A DNA stretch of 64,000 bases, taken from NCBI GenBank assembly GCA_023700805.1, contig JAMPYF010000020.1:1-64000 (forward strand), written 5' to 3'. Both the position numbers and the translations under genes were made by a program. How positions within the stretch are numbered: the stretch's first letter is position 1; each line of letters starts with the position of its first letter. The DNA comes from Sulfuritalea sp. GTDB lineage: Bacteria; Pseudomonadota; Gammaproteobacteria; Burkholderiales; Rhodocyclaceae. The notes below the pieces were generated by a model. The model was not told the origin of the DNA, did not search any database, and saw only the letters and a program-made list of their open reading frames with translations. Shown piece by piece: positions 60,986-64,000 of this stretch.

Positions 60986-61801
60986 TCAGTAAGCGTGTTC
61001 GGGGGCCGGAAAACTGCCGTCCTTGACGGCACCGACGTAGGCGACCACGGCGGCTTCGATGCTCGCCGCGCCTTCCATGAAGTTCTTCACGAAGCGCCCC
61101 TTCTTGCCCGGATAGACGCCGAGCATGTCGTGCAGCACCAGCACCTGGCCGTCGCAGTCCTTGCCCGCACCGATGCCTATGGTGGCGCAGACCTTGAGCA
61201 GGGTGGTAATTTCGCCGGCGAGCTGGGCCGGCACCATTTCCAGCACCATCAGCGCGGCGCCGGCCTGTTCCAGCGCCAGCGCTTCGCGCTTCATGCGCGC
61301 CGCGCCCGCCTCGCCGCGTCCCTGTACATGGTAGCCGCCCAGGGCATGCACCGATTGCGGCGTCAGGCCGATGTGGGCGCAGACCGGCACGCCGCGCTCG
61401 ACCAGGAAATGCACGGTCTCGGCCATCACTTCGCCGCCTTCGAGCTTGACCATCTCGGCGCCGGCCGCGAGCAGGCGCACGGCATTTCGCAGCGCCTGTT
61501 CCTTCGATTCCTGATAGCTGCCGAAGGGCATGTCGGCCACGCACATCGCGCGCTGCGCCATGTGGCCGACGCATTCGGTGTGATAAACCATCTGCTCCAT
61601 GGTCACCGGCAGCGTCGAGGTCTTGCCCTGGAGCACGTTGCCCAGCGAATCGCCGACCAGGATCACATCCACGCCGCAGCGGTCCTCCAGTGCGGCGAAG
61701 CTGGCGTCGTAACCGGTGAGCATGGCGATCTTCTGGCCGTCGTGCTTCATGCGCCCGAGTTCAGGCAGCGTGATCGGCTTGTTGCTGGCGAGGTAGGTCA
61801 T
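60986..61801 (-). CDS. panB: 3-methyl-2-oxobutanoate hydroxymethyltransferase
   Basis: PanB adds a hydroxymethyl group to 2-oxoisovalerate, an ilv-pathway product, to start pantothenate synthesis. The 271-residue protein starts [20 protein letters not shown] and has [46 protein letters not shown] and [17 protein letters not shown] nine-codon upstream extension is unlikely. It heads panB-panC-panD; a copy of the GC-rich repeat module lies just upstream. Confidence 0.97.
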   Translation of the reverse strand: MTYLASNKPITLPELGRMKHDGQKIAMLTGYDASFAALEDRCGVDVILVGDSLGNVLQGKTSTLPVTMEQMVYHTECVGHMAQRAMCVADMPFGSYQESKEQALRNAVRLLAAGAEMVKLEGGEVMAETVHFLVERGVPVCAHIGLTPQSVHALGGYHVQGRGEAGAARMKREALALEQAGAALMVLEMVPAQLAGEITTLLKVCATIGIGAGKDCDGQVLVLHDMLGVYPGKKGRFVKNFMEGAASIEAAVVAYVGAVKDGSFPAPEHAY

Positions 61802-61817
61802 GATTGCGACTCCGCAG

Positions 61818-61910
61818 GGCCGCCCCAAGGAGGCGCGTTCATAAACCGGAAGCCGCGCAGCGGCTGAACCGTGATCGCTCCTTTCCGTGGGAAAGGGGAT
61901 GGGGGATAGG
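61818..61910 (+). repeat. Intergenic GC-rich hairpin module, copy C (between panB and the DUF486 gene)
   Basis: This segment repeats the order seen in copies A and B: GGCCGCCCCAAGG, then CCGGAAGCCGCGCAGCGGC, TGAACCG, a CCTTTCC/GGAAAGG hairpin, and GGGATGGGGGATAGGTCATGG. It occupies nearly the whole gap upstream of panB and must contain or adjoin the pan promoter. Confidence 0.65.
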
Positions 61911-62273
61911 TCATGGATTTCTGAAGATGAAGTAAACGGCGCCTAGGATACACAAACCCGCCCACAGAAAATCGAGCTTGAGCGGTTGCTTCATGTAGAA
62001 CAGCGCAAACGGAACGAATACCGTGAGAGTGATCGCTTCCTGCAGGATCTTGAGTTGCCCCAGCGACAGCTCATGGTGGCCGATGCGATTGGCCGGCACC
62101 TGCAGCAGGTATTCGAACAGCGCGATGCCCCAGGACGCCAGCGCGGCGATCCACCACGGGCGGTCGTTGAGGTTCTTCAGGTGGGCGTACCAGGCGAAGG
62201 TCATGAAGACATTCGAGGCCGTCAAGAGCAGCGTCGTCTGCCAGACCACCGGGATATGCAACGGCGACGCCAC
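61911..62273 (-). CDS. DMT/DUF486 family membrane protein
   Basis: The 120-residue protein has four membrane segments and the DUF486 pattern [57 protein letters not shown] and FIFRNP at the end. It is a half-sized relative of drug/metabolite transporters and of unknown substrate. It lies three bases after folK and is probably co-transcribed with pcnB-folK. Confidence 0.9.
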   Translation of the reverse strand: MASPLHIPVVWQTTLLLTASNVFMTFAWYAHLKNLNDRPWWIAALASWGIALFEYLLQVPANRIGHHELSLGQLKILQEAITLTVFVPFALFYMKQPLKLDFLWAGLCILGAVYFIFRNP

Positions 62274-62276
62274 GAC

Positions 62277-62768
62277 TCAGCCCGTCCGCGCCAGCTTTTC
62301 GATCTGCTGGTCGGCGCAGCGCAGCAGCAGGTCGGCCAGCGGGCCGCGGCCGGGAATGAGCAGTTGTGGCGCCAACTCGGCCAGCGGCGCCAGGACAAAG
62401 GCGCGCTCGTGCAGGCGCGGATGCGGCAGGGTCAGATGCGGATCGTCGCTGAGTTCGTCGCCGTAGAGCAGCAGGTCGAGATCCAGGGTGCGCGGGGCGT
62501 TCTTGATGCTGCGCTGGCGGCCGAAGCGCGCCTCGATCTCGAACAGCGCCTCCAGAAGAGTTGGCGCTGGCGACACGGCGACCAGTTCCACCACGGCGTT
62601 GATGAAGTCGGGCTGATGCTTGAGTCCGACCGGCGCCGTGCGATACAGCGAGGACGCGGCGATGAATTCGGTCTGCGGCAGCTCGCGCAGGGCAAGGATC
62701 GCCGCCTTCACCGTCGCCACCGGGTCTCCCAGGTTGGCGCCCAGCGCGATGAAGCAAGGCCGGCCCAC
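62277..62768 (-). CDS. folK: 2-amino-4-hydroxy-6-hydroxymethyldihydropteridine diphosphokinase
   Basis: FolK transfers pyrophosphate from ATP to the pterin in folate synthesis. The 163-residue protein has CFIALGANLGDP, SSLYRTAPVG, QPDFINAVVEL, NAPRTLDLDLLLYGDE and LPHPRLHERAFVLAPLAEL. It starts at GTG (62768), one base beyond the pcnB stop. The stretch AVSPAPTLLEAL, encoded by a full copy of the 22-bp repeat, has the same length as the equivalent segment in E. coli as I recall it. The repeat sequence therefore seems to have replaced rather than interrupted it. Confidence 0.95.
   Translation of the reverse strand: MGRPCFIALGANLGDPVATVKAAILALRELPQTEFIAASSLYRTAPVGLKHQPDFINAVVELVAVSPAPTLLEALFEIEARFGRQRSIKNAPRTLDLDLLLYGDELSDDPHLTLPHPRLHERAFVLAPLAELAPQLLIPGRGPLADLLLRCADQQIEKLARTG
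62559..62580 (-). repeat. Dispersed 22-bp repeat, copy 8 (inside folK)
   Basis: The reverse complement is a full consensus match, continuing to CTTCTG. Relative to folK it is on the sense strand and encodes AVSPAPT. Confidence 0.85.
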
Positions 62769-62769
62769 T

Positions 62770-64000
62770 TCAGGCTTCGCTGCTCGCCGGGCTGGCGGAA
62801 TCTCCCTCGCCCGCCGACTTCTTGCCGCGTACGCGACGCCGGCGCTTCTTCGGGCCGCTGTCCGGCACCAGCAAGGCTTCACGGCCATCGCCGTCGGCAT
62901 TCTGGAAGTCGCGCCACCAATCCGCCAGTTCCATGTCGATCTCGCCGCTCTCGGCGCGCAAGGCCAGGAAGTCATAGCCGGCGCGAAAACGCGGCAGTTC
63001 GATGAGGCGGTAGGGCGATTTTCCGGCACGCTTTTCGAAGCGCGGCTGCAGCGCCCAAATGTCCTTGATGTCGCCGGCGATGCGGCGCGTGATCGCGAGC
63101 TTCTCGCCCTGCACGTTGAGCACGTCGTCCATCGCCTCGTACAGCGCCGGAATCGGCACTTCGCCGCGCGCCTTGCGGGCTTCCCATTCGGCCAGCACTT
63201 CGTGCCAGAGCAGGGTGGCGAACAGGTAGCCGGGCGACAGCGACTTGCCGGCCTTGACCCGCTTGTCGGTGCTGGCGAGCGAGAGCATGACGAATTTCTC
63301 GCCCAGCGGCTGCTCCAGGATCACATCGAGCAGCGGCAGCAGGCCGTGGTGCAGACCGTCGTCGCGCAGACGCTTGACGCATTCGACCGAATGTCCGGAA
63401 AACAGCAGCTTCAGCATCTCGTCGAAGACGCGCGCCGCCGGCACGTTTTCCATCAACTCGGCCATCTCGCGAATCGGCGCGCGCACCGCAGGGTCCAGCG
63501 TCAGCCCGAGCTTGGCGGAAAGCCGCACGGCGCGCAGCATGCGCACCGGGTCTTCGCGGTAGCGCAGCTTCGGCTCGCCGATCATGCGCAGGGTCTTCTG
63601 CTGCAGGTCGGCCACGCCGTGGTGGTAGTCGATCACTGTCTCCGAGGATGGATCGTAGTAGAGCGCATTGACCGTGAAGTCGCGCCGCGCGGCGTCTTCG
63701 GCGATCGAACCGAAGACGTTGTCGCGCAGCACGCGGCCATGCTCGTCCTTGACGGTATTGACGTCGTGCGCGGCGCGGAAGGTGGACACTTCGAGCGTCT
63801 CGCCGCCCTGCATGACATGCACGATCTGGAAGCGGCGGCCGATGATGCGCGCGCGGCGAAACAGCGCCCGCACCTGCTCCGGCGTCGCATCGGTGGCGAT
63901 GTCGTAATCCTTGGGATCGATCCCGGCGATCAGGTCGCGCACCGCGCCGCCCACGATATAGGCCTTGTGACCCGCCTGCTGCAGGGTCTCGCAGGTGCGC
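62770..64000 (-). CDS. pcnB: Poly(A) polymerase PcnB (5' end beyond the window)
   Basis: PcnB adds A tails to RNA to speed its decay. The visible 410 codons begin in the frame RTCETLQQAGHKAYIVGGAV and continue VRDLIAGIDPKDYDIATDAT, where DYDIAT carries the metal aspartates. RRFQIVHVMQGGETLEVSTF, RRDFTVNALYYD and RYREDPVRMLRAVRL follow. The C-terminus is arginine- and lysine-rich (KKRRRRVRGKKSAGEG). The N-terminus lies past base 64000. folK follows directly, as in many proteobacteria. Confidence 0.95.
   Translation of the reverse strand, partial: RTCETLQQAGHKAYIVGGAVRDLIAGIDPKDYDIATDATPEQVRALFRRARIIGRRFQIVHVMQGGETLEVSTFRAAHDVNTVKDEHGRVLRDNVFGSIAEDAARRDFTVNALYYDPSSETVIDYHHGVADLQQKTLRMIGEPKLRYREDPVRMLRAVRLSAKLGLTLDPAVRAPIREMAELMENVPAARVFDEMLKLLFSGHSVECVKRLRDDGLHHGLLPLLDVILEQPLGEKFVMLSLASTDKRVKAGKSLSPGYLFATLLWHEVLAEWEARKARGEVPIPALYEAMDDVLNVQGEKLAITRRIAGDIKDIWALQPRFEKRAGKSPYRLIELPRFRAGYDFLALRAESGEIDMELADWWRDFQNADGDGREALLVPDSGPKKRRRRVRGKKSAGEGDSASPASSEA

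Noticed and set aside
62353..62372. GCGCCAACTCGG in folK as another repeat copy
   Set aside because: Only about ten bases match and the left part of the consensus is absent.

Overview
The window is about 64 kb of GC-rich, gene-dense bacterial chromosome. Gene content and order point to a betaproteobacterium, most likely of the order Rhodocyclales. The clues are rpsP-rimM-trmD-rplS, a sigma factor followed by DUF3619, DUF3106 and RDD genes, queA-tgt-yajC-secD-secF, pcnB-folK and panBCD, and a soxYZAXB cluster. The genus cannot be fixed from sequence alone; a sulfur-oxidising relative of Sulfuritalea is my inference. The first 23 bases match an Illumina adapter with one mismatch, so base 1 is a contig end of a draft assembly. 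The last gene (pcnB) runs off the right edge.

Layout. 0-2.1 kb: ribosomal protein and tRNA modification operon. 2.4-5.8 kb: a PilZ-like unknown, a YihY membrane protein, wrbA and DUF2069. 5.8-11.9 kb: leucine, isoleucine and valine synthesis (leuA; ilvBNC) with pssA between. 11.9-13.9 kb: a small sigma-70 family factor that appears to start at CTG, with its usual membrane-protein neighbours. 13.8-16.0 kb: lptG and lptF for LPS export. 16.1-21.6 kb: pepA-holC, GST, purB, DUF2322 and cytochrome c'. 21.6-27.9 kb: cytochrome b561, secF, secD, yajC, tgt and queA. 28-31 kb: a Crp-like regulator, tRNA-Leu(CAA) and kup. 31.2-36.0 kb: sulfur oxidation (soxY, Z, A, X, B) and a DsrE-like lipoprotein, with no soxCD here. 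36.2-39.7 kb: a MacAB-type efflux system. 39.8-45 kb: CYTH-CHAD, SixA, MarR, an alpha/beta hydrolase and an RhlE-like helicase. 45-48.9 kb: an Mla-type lipid transporter (E, F, D) and an FAH-family enzyme. 49.2-53.4 kb: FGGY kinase, pirin, azoreductase and a LysR regulator. 53.4-59.5 kb: an unusual five-gene set (receiver, membrane PAS/pseudokinase-exonuclease fusion, CBS-nucleotidyltransferase, HIT-like protein, RlmN-like radical SAM enzyme). 59.6-64 kb: panD, panC, panB, a DUF486 membrane protein, folK and pcnB.

The most surprising signal is not a gene. A 22-bp sequence with 18 invariant positions occurs seven times, plus one half copy. Six full copies and the half copy lie inside unrelated protein-coding genes and are read in different frames. 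The first six full copies share one orientation and the last two have the other. It behaves like an uptake-signal or chromosome-architecture sequence, or a tiny mobile element. A second family of GC-rich hairpin modules occupies three intergenic gaps. There is no CRISPR array, prophage or insertion sequence.
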